NCBI GenBank assembly: GCA_014238425.1
Contig: JABABD010000019.1
Span: 1-64,000 of the forward strand
Source of the DNA: Flavobacteriaceae bacterium
Lineage (GTDB): Bacteria; Bacteroidota; Bacteroidia; Flavobacteriales; Flavobacteriaceae
Direction: 5' to 3'
Length of the DNA stretch: 64,000 nt
The stretch's first letter is position 1. Each line of letters begins with the position of its first letter. Below are positions 50,014 to 58,648 of the stretch, piece after piece. The notes under the pieces were generated by a model. It saw only the letters and a list, made by a program, of their open reading frames with translations, made no database searches and was not told where the DNA came from. A program made the position numbers and the translations under genes.

Positions 50014-50637
50014 TTGAAGACCAGAATAATTATCCTTTTAACAATCTTACTTTTTAGTTGTGGAACGCAAAAAGGAATTAAGGAAAAGCCAGCTAAAGTC
50101 GGATTTGTATCATATCGATTATCGAATGAAATTCATAACTACTACTTTTTTAACGACACAATAAAAATTGAGACACCTAAAGAAAAAACTCTTTATATCC
50201 CAAAAACTCAAAAGAAGTTCACTGCTCGAAAATTGAGAAATAAAGTTTATCGAAATGAATTAGACTGGGGAAATTTATATAAAAGATGGAAAACCGAATA
50301 CAATGTGGAAAAATACCCAAATGACACCAAAACAATTCTTGGAATCAAAGGCTATAAAGTAATGATTCGTGAGAATAGTAAAAGAACATTTGACACTTAT
50401 AACGAAGTGTATGAATTATACGTATCAGACAAAATTAACTTCCCTTACAATTATTATGATTTCCTTAAAATTAAGGATACTCTAAACTATAGTGGACTTA
50501 TACTCGAATGTAAAACTTATTATAAAGAGACACCTTCATTGAGTATTACTTACACATTGGAAAAATTCAATACAGAACAACAAGACGAAGAACTGAAAAT
50601 GGTTGATTTTAGCAAATATGAATATCAACGATTATAA
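50014..50637 (+). CDS. hypothetical lipoprotein with TTG start (cassette gene 1)
   Basis: I place the start at TTG 50014, which gives a good SPII signal (MKTRIIILLTILLFSC, when TTG is read as Met); an upstream TTG at 49990 is also in frame, no ATG is available. The mature 190 residues are basic and beta-rich (VGFVSYRLSNEIHNYYFFND, GYKVMIRENSKRTFDTYNEV). No family recognised. Sequence just before the start (GTTGTGTGTAATTAAAACAA) resembles the end of the palindrome at 50648-50780, so the gene may be the first of a series of cassette-like inserts. Confidence 0.6.
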   Translation: MKTRIIILLTILLFSCGTQKGIKEKPAKVGFVSYRLSNEIHNYYFFNDTIKIETPKEKTLYIPKTQKKFTARKLRNKVYRNELDWGNLYKRWKTEYNVEKYPNDTKTILGIKGYKVMIRENSKRTFDTYNEVYELYVSDKINFPYNYYDFLKIKDTLNYSGLILECKTYYKETPSLSITYTLEKFNTEQQDEELKMVDFSKYEYQRL

Positions 50638-50647
50638 AATAACTACA

Positions 50648-50780
50648 TACAACACCGTATATAATTTATTGCTAGTTCTAGCCTACTTACGAAAATCCTC
50701 GCGGATTTTCTATTCGGTTTTTATTTGCTAAATTAAGTGCTTAACCACGCAACGAAACCGTACACAAACACGTTGTAGCC
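50648..50780. repeat. cassette-boundary palindrome E1
   Basis: 133 bp from ACAACACCGTATATAA to CGTTGTAGCC. Internal perfect stems are GCTAG/CTAGC (50671-50682) and GAAAATCC/GGATTTTC (50691-50710). Outer ends CAACACCGTATA and TACACAAACACGTTG pair imperfectly with bulges, an attC-like design. It lies exactly between two unrelated lipoprotein genes. Confidence 0.55.
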
Positions 50781-50821
50781 AATTAAGACAAATGAATCAA
50801 TTAACAATCAAAATTAAATAC

Positions 50822-51133
50822 ATGAAACAATTAAACTTCATTCTCATTCTTTTTATGGTTTTATCCTGCAATTCAACGAGAAAGTCTGTAACTCTAACAG
50901 TAGCATCCCAACAAGTAGATTGTCAAGGAGAAGGAATCCAAAAATGTTTATTGATAAAGAGGGAAAAGCAAAAGGATTGGGAATATTTTTATAATGAGAT
51001 AGAAGGCTTTACTTATGAATCAGGATTTGAATATGTATTAGAAATAGAAGAAGAATCAATAGCAAACCCTCCCGCAGATGGTTCTTCCATAAAGTATAAA
51101 TTAGTGAAACAGATATCTAAAACTAAAAAATAA
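50822..51133 (+). CDS. small lipoprotein (cassette gene 2)
   Basis: Start placed at ATG 50822 (MKQLNFILILFMVLSC), 103 residues with lipobox Cys at 16; the frame is open from 50792. The mature part carries VDCQGEGIQKCLLIKRE and a DWEYFYNEIEGFTYESGFEY segment, which resemble the DUF4377 pattern of small flavobacterial lipoproteins (Q-x-C-G/x...CLL, WEYFYxxIEGFxYExGYxY). It stands alone between two related palindromes. Confidence 0.72.
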   Translation: MKQLNFILILFMVLSCNSTRKSVTLTVASQQVDCQGEGIQKCLLIKREKQKDWEYFYNEIEGFTYESGFEYVLEIEEESIANPPADGSSIKYKLVKQISKTKK

Positions 51134-51140
51134 AAACTGG

Positions 51141-51204
51141 CTACAACAACGTGTATAGTTCATGTTGTTTAAAGCAGCTAACCATACACGAACACGTTAC
51201 CCAC
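51141..51204. repeat. cassette-boundary palindrome E2
   Basis: 64 bp. ACAACGTGTATAG (left) and CATACACGAACACGTTAC (right) pair as GTGTAT/ATACAC and AAC/GTT with an unpaired GAACAC-side bulge. The left core AACGTGTATA is shared with E3 and, with changes, E1. It starts 8 bp after the stop of cassette gene 2. Confidence 0.5.
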
Positions 51205-51258
51205 AAGTTGAAAAACTCTAAGTAAAGACAAAAACTCACCTTACTCTTTTAGAGATAT

Positions 51259-51289
51259 TTGTATAATTCAAATTAATACAATATATTTG
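51259..51289 (+). promoter_or_regulatory. promoter of the MarR gene
   Basis: TTG (51259-51261), 20-bp spacer and TATATTTG (51282-51289) match the Bacteroidota consensus exactly. A palindrome follows 4 bp downstream. Confidence 0.7.
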
Positions 51290-51293
51290 TACC

Positions 51294-51306
51294 TACATAT
51301 AATGTA
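51294..51306. promoter_or_regulatory. candidate MarR operator (autoregulatory)
   Basis: TACATATAATGTA: perfect 5-bp arms TACAT/ATGTA around ATA, embedded in GTACCTACA-like flanks and followed by TGTG. It covers the expected transcription start of the MarR gene. A sister site is at 51762-51774. Confidence 0.6.
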
Positions 51307-51312
51307 TGTGTT

Positions 51313-51732
51313 ATGAATAATTATTTCGAAACTGTTTATGAAATTATAAGAACTGGACATTGGGTTACAGATTCAATCTCTAAAGAATTGAAGGAGTTTG
51401 ATATCTATGAACCTCAATACAATGTATTAAAGATACTCAATAGTGCAAAAGGGAAACCAATATCAGTAAACACTATTTTAGAAAATATGGTACAACGTTC
51501 AAGTAATGTGTCTCGCATTGTAGATAAATTGAATGCTAAAGGGTTGGTTGAAAGAACTCTTTCTTTCCAAGATCGAAGGAAAATGGATATCATTATAACT
51601 GAAGAAGGGATTGAACTATTGAAAAAATTAGATAGAAAAGTTCACGGTTTTCATAAACCTATGATGAATAATTTAAATTCTCAAGAATTGGAAAAATTAA
51701 GTCAATTATTAAAAAAATTAAAAGAAAAATAA
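51313..51732 (+). CDS. MarR family transcriptional regulator
   Basis: 139 residues. The winged helix is at about 35-100: LKEFDIYEPQYNVLKILNSA, recognition helix VQRSSNVSRIVDKLNAKGL and wing RTLSFQDRRKMDIIITEEG. Helices at both ends make the dimer. It precedes two genes that carry the same palindromic site in front, so it probably represses both itself and the isochorismatase-type unit. The inducer is unknown; no Cys typical for OhrR is prominent. Confidence 0.87.
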   Translation: MNNYFETVYEIIRTGHWVTDSISKELKEFDIYEPQYNVLKILNSAKGKPISVNTILENMVQRSSNVSRIVDKLNAKGLVERTLSFQDRRKMDIIITEEGIELLKKLDRKVHGFHKPMMNNLNSQELEKLSQLLKKLKEK

Positions 51733-51761
51733 TTTGCTTTTTTTATTTAAATACATGTACC

Positions 51762-51774
51762 TACAAATATTGTA
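51762..51774. promoter_or_regulatory. candidate MarR operator upstream of the target unit
   Basis: TACAAATATTGTA: perfect arms TACAA/TTGTA around ATA. The flanks GTACC- and -TGTGT are the same as at 51294, giving about 18 conserved positions of 22. It lies 31 bp upstream of the ATG at 51805. Confidence 0.6.
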
Positions 51775-51804
51775 TGTGTATTAAATAGTATTAGAAAAAC
51801 AAAG

Positions 51805-52230
51805 ATGAATATAAATCAAAAAAAAGAACAGATGAATATAATAGATAATTCTCTAAAAAGAATATTGGCTCGTGGATGTGACCCAGTTACATCGATTAAA
51901 TTTTCAAAAGTTGTTCCTTCACTTTTAGGGAATGTAGACTATGTACCAACAACAGATGATGCGGATTTTATTAGAAAGTTAGAATCACGAAAATGGTCAG
52001 TAGTATTCTTTGCTCCAGGTGCTTGCAGATTCAGTGCAGTAGCAAAACCTATTCCTGGTGGAAATTACGATACTAAAGGTTGGACACTTGAACAATATAG
52101 AGAACTGGTTCATAAACTTCAAGGAGATCAAATACAAATTGTAGAAACATTAGATGAGAGCGAAACTGTTGATTTGCTTAAAAAGGCATTAGAAAAAACT
52201 AAAAACATAATAAGTAAAACAAATAATTAA
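51805..52230 (+). CDS. hypothetical protein in MarR/isochorismatase unit
   Basis: 141 residues; ATG 51832 is an alternative start. No signal peptide. KWSVVFFAPGACRFSAVAKP with a single Cys in GACRFS is the most distinctive segment, then GWTLEQYRELVHKLQGDQI and a C-terminal helix. The Cys setting in a strand-turn context suggests a redox or nucleophilic role, but no family can be named. It is likely co-transcribed with the isochorismatase-like gene 16 bp downstream. Confidence 0.65.
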   Translation: MNINQKKEQMNIIDNSLKRILARGCDPVTSIKFSKVVPSLLGNVDYVPTTDDADFIRKLESRKWSVVFFAPGACRFSAVAKPIPGGNYDTKGWTLEQYRELVHKLQGDQIQIVETLDESETVDLLKKALEKTKNIISKTNN

Positions 52231-52246
52231 TTTAAAATCAAGTAAA

Positions 52247-52975
52247 ATGGAAACAACAAAAATAATGAAGTCGTTAATTACAGGAATATTCGCAATAGTA
52301 TTCACGGTAAATGCTTTTGCACAAAAACCTGATGCTAATTTTGTGCCTAAAAATCCAATTGCAGACAATCTATTAACTGGAGATAATACTATTTTATTAG
52401 TTATTGATTGGCAGCAAGATTTAATAAATGTGGTTCATAATATTGACCAAGATGTAATGATGAATAATATTCAAGCAATGGTGAAAACTGCTAATTTATT
52501 TAATGTTCCAGTAATTGAAACCACTATTGGTGTAAAAATGGCAGGAAGTACACCTACAGTTGAATCAGTAAAGAGTTTGATTCACAAAGATGTTGAAAAT
52601 ATTGATAGAGTAGCATTAAATGCGTGGCAAAATAAAGCATTAGTAGAAGCTGTTAGAAAAACCGGAAGAAAAAAATTATTGATCACTGGCCTTTGGACTT
52701 CTGGTTGCCCAACCTATACAACATTAGACGCGCTTAAAGATGGATATGAAGTATATATCTTAACAGATTTAATGGGAGATGCCACTAAGATGGCACATAC
52801 AACTGCTATTGATCGAATGGTACAAGCAGGAGCTATTCCCTTTACTTGGGAAGGTGCAGGAGCAGAAATGCTACGTACTTACACAAATCCAAAAGCATTT
52901 ACAGATGAAGAAACTAAAGGAGGTTTTGTAGAAATTATGATGAAACATTTCTACCCTTTCGCAGGAAAGTATTAA
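52247..52975 (+). CDS. exported isochorismatase-family hydrolase
   Basis: 242 residues with signal peptide (KSLITGIFAIVFTVNAFAQ; ATG 52265 is an alternative start). LLVIDWQQDLIN supplies the catalytic Asp, DRVALNAWQNKALVEAV the region of the Lys, and LLITGLWTSGCPTYTTLDAL the nucleophile Cys. This pattern is like YcaC hydrolases. Export is unusual for the family. Together with the MarR gene it forms a regulated unit, followed by terminator 52985-53021. Confidence 0.85.
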   Translation: METTKIMKSLITGIFAIVFTVNAFAQKPDANFVPKNPIADNLLTGDNTILLVIDWQQDLINVVHNIDQDVMMNNIQAMVKTANLFNVPVIETTIGVKMAGSTPTVESVKSLIHKDVENIDRVALNAWQNKALVEAVRKTGRKKLLITGLWTSGCPTYTTLDALKDGYEVYILTDLMGDATKMAHTTAIDRMVQAGAIPFTWEGAGAEMLRTYTNPKAFTDEETKGGFVEIMMKHFYPFAGKY

Positions 52976-52984
52976 TTCTATGAA

Positions 52985-53021
52985 TAAGCGAAATACAACG
53001 TATTTGGTTGTGCTTCGCTTA
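52985..53021 (+). terminator. intrinsic terminator after the isochorismatase-type gene
   Basis: Stem TAAGCGAA/TTCGCTTA enclosing ACAAC/GTTGT, followed by TTTTATTT. Confidence 0.75.
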
Positions 53022-53052
53022 TTTTATTTCAATCTTGCATAAAAAGCCAGTG

Positions 53053-53144
53053 AGTAACAACGTGTATAATTAATTTCGGCCGAAAATCACAGATGATTTC
53101 ACGCATTGAAAGTGTGCAAACGAGCATCAAACTCAGAGCGTAAC
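53053..53144. repeat. cassette-boundary palindrome E3 (partly degenerate)
   Basis: Begins GTAACAACGTGTATAATT, sharing AACGTGTATA with E2, contains TTTCGGCCGAAA (perfect palindrome, 53075-53086) and ends GAGCGTAAC. The right arm is less conserved than in E1 and E2. It lies between the isochorismatase unit and guaB and may mark the end of the cassette-like island. Confidence 0.4.
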
Positions 53145-53150
53145 TTAAAT

Positions 53151-54623
53151 TTACCTAGAATAATTAGGAGATTCCTTGGTGATTGTTACATCATGTGGAT
53201 GGCTTTCATTGATACCAGAAGCTGTAATCTTTACAAAGCGTCCAGTATCTTTTAGCGTTTCGATATCCTTTGCTCCACAATAGCCCATACCCGCACGAAG
53301 ACCTCCAATAAACTGATGAATACTTTCAAACAATTCGCCTTTATAAGGTACACGCCCTACAATGCCTTCAGGTACCAGTTTTTTGATATCATCCTCAACG
53401 TCCTGGAAATAGCGATCCTTACTGCCTTGTTTCATGGCCTCTACAGAACCCATTCCTCTATAAGACTTGAACTTTCGTCCTTCGTAGATAATCGTTTCTC
53501 CTGGCGATTCTTTAGTTCCTGCTAATAACGACCCTAACATTACAGAATCTGCTCCTGCGGCAATGGCTTTTGGGATGTCTCCCGTATAACGAATCCCTCC
53601 ATCAGCAATAACGGGTACACCCGAACCTTTTATGGCTGCAGCGACTTCTAATACTGCTGAGAATTGCGGAAAACCCACGCCAGCAACCACTCTAGTTGTA
53701 CAGATCGAACCTGGCCCGATACCAACCTTAACGGCATCTGCTCCCGCTTCTACTAAGTATTTAGCAGCTTCGCCAGTCGCGATATTACCAACAACTACAT
53801 CTAATTTTGGAAACTTAGTTTTTACATCTTTTAAAACACTTACCACACCTTTTGTATGTCCATGTGCTGTATCAATAATAACTGCATCTACTCCAGATTT
53901 TACAAGTGCTTCTACCCTTTCTACGGCATCAGCAGTTACACCAACGGCGGCAGCAACACGAAGCCTTCCGTATCTGTCTTTATTGGCTATTGGCTTTTGA
54001 GTTAACTTAGTAATGTCCCTGAATGTAATCAACCCAACAAGCTTGTTGTCTTTATCGATTACTGGTAGTTTTTCAATCTTATGATCTTGTAATATTCCTT
54101 CAGCTTCTTGAAGCGAAGTTCCTTCTTTTGTTGTCACAAGAGGAGCACTAGTCATAACTTCAGAAATCGGTCTGTCATTGTCTTTTTCGAAACGTAAATC
54201 GCGATTGGTCACAATACCGATCAATTTCATATTGTCATCAACAATTGGTATACCTCCAATGCCGTGTTCTTTCATATTCTGTTTCGCATCAGATACCAAT
54301 GCCGTAATAGGAAGTGTCACTGGATCAATGATCATACCGCTTTCAGCACGTTTTACACGTCTTACCTTGGCGGCTTGCTCATCGATCGTCATGTTTTTAT
54401 GCAACACTCCAATTCCTCCTTCTTGAGCCATAGCTATAGCCATTTTACTCTCGGTAACCGTATCCATAGCAGCGGATACGATAGGTACATTGATAGTGAT
54501 ATTTCGTGTGAATTTCGTTTGGATACTGACTTCTCTAGGAAGCACTTCTGAATACGCAGGAACTAGCAAGACGTCGTCGTAGGTTAATCCTTCTCCAACA
54601 ATTTTATTTTCGTGTGCTGTCAT
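53151..54623 (-). CDS. guaB: IMP dehydrogenase
   Basis: 490 residues, the usual length. [16 protein letters not shown] opens the barrel, two CBS domains lie at about 95-205 ([26 protein letters not shown]), and [13 protein letters not shown] carries the catalytic Cys at about 305. [14 protein letters not shown] and [11 protein letters not shown] are the flap and K+ site. It makes XMP from IMP, the committed step of GMP synthesis. Monocistronic. Confidence 0.96.
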   Translation of the reverse strand: MTAHENKIVGEGLTYDDVLLVPAYSEVLPREVSIQTKFTRNITINVPIVSAAMDTVTESKMAIAMAQEGGIGVLHKNMTIDEQAAKVRRVKRAESGMIIDPVTLPITALVSDAKQNMKEHGIGGIPIVDDNMKLIGIVTNRDLRFEKDNDRPISEVMTSAPLVTTKEGTSLQEAEGILQDHKIEKLPVIDKDNKLVGLITFRDITKLTQKPIANKDRYGRLRVAAAVGVTADAVERVEALVKSGVDAVIIDTAHGHTKGVVSVLKDVKTKFPKLDVVVGNIATGEAAKYLVEAGADAVKVGIGPGSICTTRVVAGVGFPQFSAVLEVAAAIKGSGVPVIADGGIRYTGDIPKAIAAGADSVMLGSLLAGTKESPGETIIYEGRKFKSYRGMGSVEAMKQGSKDRYFQDVEDDIKKLVPEGIVGRVPYKGELFESIHQFIGGLRAGMGYCGAKDIETLKDTGRFVKITASGINESHPHDVTITKESPNYSR

Positions 54624-54685
54624 GGCAATTAAAGATTAATTGCGAGCAAATATAAGTCTTTTAAGTGACATTTTTAGTGTTAAAT

Positions 54686-55180
54686 CTAAGCTGATTTACT
54701 CCGCAGTAATTGCATTAAAATTATTGTGGCAGACGCTGTAAATGTAAGTGTCATTAAAATTCCCGAAAACATGACCACATATCGCATCCAAAGTTGCCCT
54801 GACCATAATAAGTAAAGCCCACCAAACGTAAGTATAACAGAAACGAAAGGCTCTATAAGTAAGAATATCTTAAGTTTTTTGTTAAGCCTAGTAGTTACAA
54901 GAATAAGGCCTAAAAGGAAAAAAATGAAAGACATTGATAAAATATGCGTATGAATGATCGTCAACATCTCACGCTTACTTTTTTTGAATTTCATGACTGT
55001 AGCCTCCTCATCAACTTCATTGCCTAAATATTGCTCTTCAATTCCATGAGGCTCAACACCCGACGTTTCTTCTACAAATAGCAATCCTGTATAAAAACCG
55101 ATACTTAATACAACTACAAAAGCTGCAATGAGCAGCTTCAGTTCTTTTGGAAATGTATAAATGAGTCCGTTTAGTTGCAT
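54686..55180 (-). CDS. four-TM membrane protein linked to FMN-binding protein
   Basis: 164 residues. TM helices at about 14-33 (LLIAAFVVVLSIGFYTGLLF), 72-95 (IIHTHILSMSFIFFLLGLIL), 105-125 and 132-155. The segment LTIIHTHILSM contains His residues able to bind haem or quinone. It directly follows the FMN-binding gene (no gap) and probably forms the membrane part of an electron transfer pair. Family not named. Confidence 0.7.
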   Translation of the reverse strand: MQLNGLIYTFPKELKLLIAAFVVVLSIGFYTGLLFVEETSGVEPHGIEEQYLGNEVDEEATVMKFKKSKREMLTIIHTHILSMSFIFFLLGLILVTTRLNKKLKIFLLIEPFVSVILTFGGLYLLWSGQLWMRYVVMFSGILMTLTFTASATIILMQLLRSKSA

Positions 55181-55708
55181 TTATAAAACCTCTTTTTCGT
55201 GGAGCATTTTTATAGACTTCAGTAAGTCATTAATGGCTTTTGTCATGGACATTGTGGAAATCGTTGCTCCTGAAATTGCTATGATGTCTTTCCCATGTAT
55301 AAGTGCATCGCTTTCCGATTTGCCAATGAATTGCTTTAACCAGCGCTTACTCCCTATTTCACCTCCATAATCCTCTCTATAAATAAGCACTTTAGACTTT
55401 TTGATAATGAATTCTGAATCGAATAATACTAGAAAATCAAATTCGTCTGTCTTACTAGGAGCCTTGCCTACATAAGCATAACCCATAAGTGAATCGTTTG
55501 ACTTGATTTGAAAAAAATTATCTTCACTAAAAGTTGAAGACAATTCTGATGAGACCTCTTCAGGGATTTCAATTACTCCAGTTTCAAAAACCTCTAGATC
55601 AAAAGCAGATTTTATCTCCTTGTCCACTTTTTTCTGAATATTCTTTGGTAAGCCAAAGGACATCAAAAAGATAGAAAAAATTAGAATTAAAATCTGCTTA
55701 TTATTCAT
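55181..55708 (-). CDS. FMN-binding domain exported protein
   Basis: 175 residues with N-terminal signal (ILILIFSIFLMSFG). FMN_bind domain at about 75-165: LMGYAYVGKAPSKTDEFDFL, YREDYGGEIGSKRWLKQFIG, and DIIAISGATISTMSMT, in which the Thr of SGAT is the usual covalent FMN acceptor (added by ApbE). It sits between a porin and a membrane protein gene in one operon, pointing to periplasmic electron transfer. ApbE is not in the window. Confidence 0.82.
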   Translation of the reverse strand: MNNKQILILIFSIFLMSFGLPKNIQKKVDKEIKSAFDLEVFETGVIEIPEEVSSELSSTFSEDNFFQIKSNDSLMGYAYVGKAPSKTDEFDFLVLFDSEFIIKKSKVLIYREDYGGEIGSKRWLKQFIGKSESDALIHGKDIIAISGATISTMSMTKAINDLLKSIKMLHEKEVL

Positions 55709-55730
55709 GATGCAAAAATATTCTTTTTAA

Positions 55731-56891
55731 TTAAAACCAAACACCAATTCCCATATTAAATCGATTAGTAACGTTTCCATCATCAACAGCATTGTCTCTT
55801 ATTTGATAATCTACTTTAAAGACAGCTCCTGGTGCCATTTTATAGCTAAGACCTAGAGTCCATTCATTTCTATCGTATGCCAAGTTACGTGTCAAAGTTC
55901 CTTCAACTGATTTATTAGTATCATAATCTTCGTAGCGTGCAAATGCAAACAATTGTTGCTGTTTTGTCTGTGGCAATACGTTATAGGCAGCTTCTAAATA
56001 CCATCCTTGTAAAGCACTTCCTAGAGTAGCGCTGTTGAGCGTATTATAAGCTTCTGAATCTGATATACTCCCATGAATGAACTGACCTCTTGCTGTAAAA
56101 CGCTGATAAGCATAACGTGCATCAAATCCTAACATAGATATTCCTACATCTGCTCCATCGATATCTTGTACATCATCTTCTGCTTGCGTACGTCCAAAGT
56201 ATCCTGAAAGACCGAGACGTAAGCCTGGTAATCCATAATAATCTAATTTACCAGCGAAGTTTGGTGTATTTACAGTAGACCGAATTCCTTTTTGCCTTCC
56301 GTTTCTTAGGCCATTGCTGCCTCCTAAGATTTTAGTTCCATTTAAAGATGAGAATCCGTTAAATATATAAGCTTGATAGCGCAATGACGCCTCATCAAGT
56401 TTACCAGAAACACCAAGGCCTATTTCTCTCCAAGTAGTCGGTACAATACTACCATCTATGCTTGGTCTTTCTACGCCATTAAACGTCGTAGGTTCGTGAT
56501 ATTCGTTAACAATACCCATTGGCACTAACATTAAACCTCCACGAAGGTTTACATTATCGCTCACACTATATTGTAAAAATGCTTGTTCTACGAATACTTC
56601 GTTTACATGTTCCAACTCTACTTCTGTTACAAATTGGGTTTTATCGTTGAATTTATAACCAAAAAGTAATACCAAACGTTGTACATCAAGCTCTCCGTTA
56701 TCACCTTCTGGCTGGTTATATGTGATCTCTCCATAACCTCCCACTGTCACACCTGTTTTTATATTACCTGACAAAATACGCTGAGCGGCATTTTGTTGTT
56801 TCTGCGGATCATTGATTATAGAATCCTGTACAGTCTGTGCAAAGGCAGAGATTGACATTAAAAATACTAGAGTAAATTGAATAAACTTCAT
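55731..56891 (-). CDS. outer-membrane porin-like beta-barrel protein
   Basis: 386 residues, signal peptide ending ISAFAQ. Alternating beta strands throughout: GYGEITYNQPEGDNGELDVQ, LVLLFGYKFNDKTQFVTEVE, FVEQAFLQYSVSDNVNLRGG, and a terminal FNMGIGVWF strand ending in Phe for BAM recognition. Fits the porin type often annotated as OprP-like. First gene of the FMN-binding operon; may let the substrate or metal in. Substrate unknown. Confidence 0.82.
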   Translation of the reverse strand: MKFIQFTLVFLMSISAFAQTVQDSIINDPQKQQNAAQRILSGNIKTGVTVGGYGEITYNQPEGDNGELDVQRLVLLFGYKFNDKTQFVTEVELEHVNEVFVEQAFLQYSVSDNVNLRGGLMLVPMGIVNEYHEPTTFNGVERPSIDGSIVPTTWREIGLGVSGKLDEASLRYQAYIFNGFSSLNGTKILGGSNGLRNGRQKGIRSTVNTPNFAGKLDYYGLPGLRLGLSGYFGRTQAEDDVQDIDGADVGISMLGFDARYAYQRFTARGQFIHGSISDSEAYNTLNSATLGSALQGWYLEAAYNVLPQTKQQQLFAFARYEDYDTNKSVEGTLTRNLAYDRNEWTLGLSYKMAPGAVFKVDYQIRDNAVDDGNVTNRFNMGIGVWF

Positions 56892-57032
56892 TTGTTTTTT
56901 TAGATTATTTTTATTTAGACTGATTATAAATAGAGAATTAATTCAAGTGCAAAAATAAAAACGAAAATGATATTTGCAAACCTTATTTAGATTTATTTTA
57001 AATAAAAAATAAAAATTAACATTCAGTGATTC

Positions 57033-57899
57033 TCAATGATATTTGGTGAAGATTTTAGAGGCCTCATTATAAGCACTTTCGAAGCTTAAAGCGTTTAATT
57101 CATGCTTCGATTTCTTGGACGTGAAGTAGGATAATAATTTTTCGGTAGGCATATTACCAGTGAGTTCATCTTTAGCCATTGGACACCCGCCAAAACCTTG
57201 TATTGCTCCATCAAATCGTCTACATCCCGAACTATAAGCTGCATGTACTTTTTCGAACCAAGTGGTTGGTGTGGTGTGTAAATGTGCTCCAAATTCTATC
57301 TCAGGATATTTAGGAATCAAGTTAGAAAACAGGTACTCTATTATTTCAGGATTCGAGCTTCCAATAGTATCACTTAACGAGAGTATTTTGACTCCCATCT
57401 TACTTAAACGCTCAGTCCACTCCCCAACTATTTCAACATTCCATGGATCTCCATAAGGGTTACCAAACCCCATGGACAAATAGGCGACGACTTTCTTATT
57501 GGTTTTTTCTGAGATATTCATTATCTCTTGTAAAGTAACTACAGATTGGGCTATAGTCTTATGTGTATTTCGCATTTGAAAATTCTCTGATATAGAAAAT
57601 GGATATCCTAAATAGTCAATCTCCTTATGTTGAGATGCATCAGACGCACCTCTTGTATTTGCTACAATCGCTAATAGTTTACTAGTCGTTTTTGATAAAT
57701 CCAGTTGAGCTAACACCTCAGCAGTATCAACCATTTGCGGAATGGCTTTGGGTGATACAAAACTTCCAAAATCAATAGTATCAAAACCTACACGAAGTAA
57801 TGATTGAATGTACTGCACTTTTTTTGCAGTAGGAATAAATTCCTTAATGCCTTGCATGGCATCCCTAGGACATTCAATGATTTTTACTTGATTTGGCAT
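57033..57899 (-). CDS. hydroxymethylglutaryl-CoA lyase
   Basis: 288 residues, TIM barrel of the HMGL family. VKIIECPRDAMQGIKEFIPT is the opening strand with catalytic Arg-Asp, FGAHLHTTPTTW carries the metal His pair, and GAIQGFGGCPMAKDELTGN contains the catalytic Cys in GGCPMA. It splits HMG-CoA to acetoacetate and acetyl-CoA, the last step of leucine breakdown. Monocistronic. Confidence 0.92.
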   Translation of the reverse strand: MPNQVKIIECPRDAMQGIKEFIPTAKKVQYIQSLLRVGFDTIDFGSFVSPKAIPQMVDTAEVLAQLDLSKTTSKLLAIVANTRGASDASQHKEIDYLGYPFSISENFQMRNTHKTIAQSVVTLQEIMNISEKTNKKVVAYLSMGFGNPYGDPWNVEIVGEWTERLSKMGVKILSLSDTIGSSNPEIIEYLFSNLIPKYPEIEFGAHLHTTPTTWFEKVHAAYSSGCRRFDGAIQGFGGCPMAKDELTGNMPTEKLLSYFTSKKSKHELNALSFESAYNEASKIFTKYH

Positions 57900-57933
57900 T
57901 AATAGGTTGTGTTAACTGAAGTTAAAATTACTA

Positions 57934-58560
57934 TTATTTATCAGAGAATAAAATAAATACTGCGATTCCAACAAACACAACTATTTGAAGCCATTTTAAG
58001 TAATTGCCAATTTTATTGTTAGATGTAATGTAGTCAGAAATATACCCTGCTAAAATGGCGATTAGCGAAAAAATAATAAACGACACAGTCATGAACAGAA
58101 ATCCAAGAATAAAAAATTGAGTGACAGTACTCATTTCTTCGCTAAATAAAAACCCTGGGAAAAAAGCTAAAAAGAAAATTGACACTTTCGGGTTAAGCAC
58201 ATTCATAATAAACCCCTGTTTAAATAATTGCCCCAATGTTTTTTTTGGAACCGAATCATCTGAAAGCGAAAGATTACCACTAGACCTGTAAGCTTTATAA
58301 GCTAGATAAATTAAGTAGATGGCTCCTAACAATTTAATAGCGAAAAATATAGAATCATTTTCTTTAATAATAGCAGAGACTCCAAATGCCACTAAAGTAG
58401 TGTGTACTAGGCATCCAGAAATTAAACCTGCAACCGTTGCCAGGCCAAATTTCTTTCCGTTAACAATGCTCTGCATAAGCACATATATATTATCTGGTCC
58501 AGGAGAAATAGCTAAAGCAGAAGTAGCAAGTGCAAAGGAAATTAAAGTGTCATAACCCAA
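57934..58560 (-). CDS. LysE-family amino acid exporter
   Basis: 208 residues, six TM helices. LATSALAISPGPDNIYVLMQ is the conserved PGP(D/N) first loop, GLATVAGLISGCLVHTTLVA the second helix, and FKQGFIMNVLNPKVSIFFLAFFPGF the conserved NPK(V/A) region. Exports amino acids such as homoserine or threonine; specificity unknown. It follows 34 bp after the HMG-CoA lyase start. Confidence 0.9.
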   Translation of the reverse strand: MGYDTLISFALATSALAISPGPDNIYVLMQSIVNGKKFGLATVAGLISGCLVHTTLVAFGVSAIIKENDSIFFAIKLLGAIYLIYLAYKAYRSSGNLSLSDDSVPKKTLGQLFKQGFIMNVLNPKVSIFFLAFFPGFLFSEEMSTVTQFFILGFLFMTVSFIIFSLIAILAGYISDYITSNNKIGNYLKWLQIVVFVGIAVFILFSDK

Positions 58561-58648
58561 ATAAAAAGCTTTTAAATCTTTTTCAAAAATAATGTAAGTA
58601 TACGTATTTTTTTACGACAGGATAACAAAACTAAATCAAAAATATGAT

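Noticed and set aside
50648-53144. Classical integron attC sites
   Set aside because: The palindromes lack GTTRRRY/RYYYAAC core sites and no integron integrase is visible; only the general bulged design is similar.
53632-54000. 122-residue plus-strand frame antisense to guaB
   Set aside because: Ser/Thr/Ala-rich shadow of a highly conserved enzyme gene.
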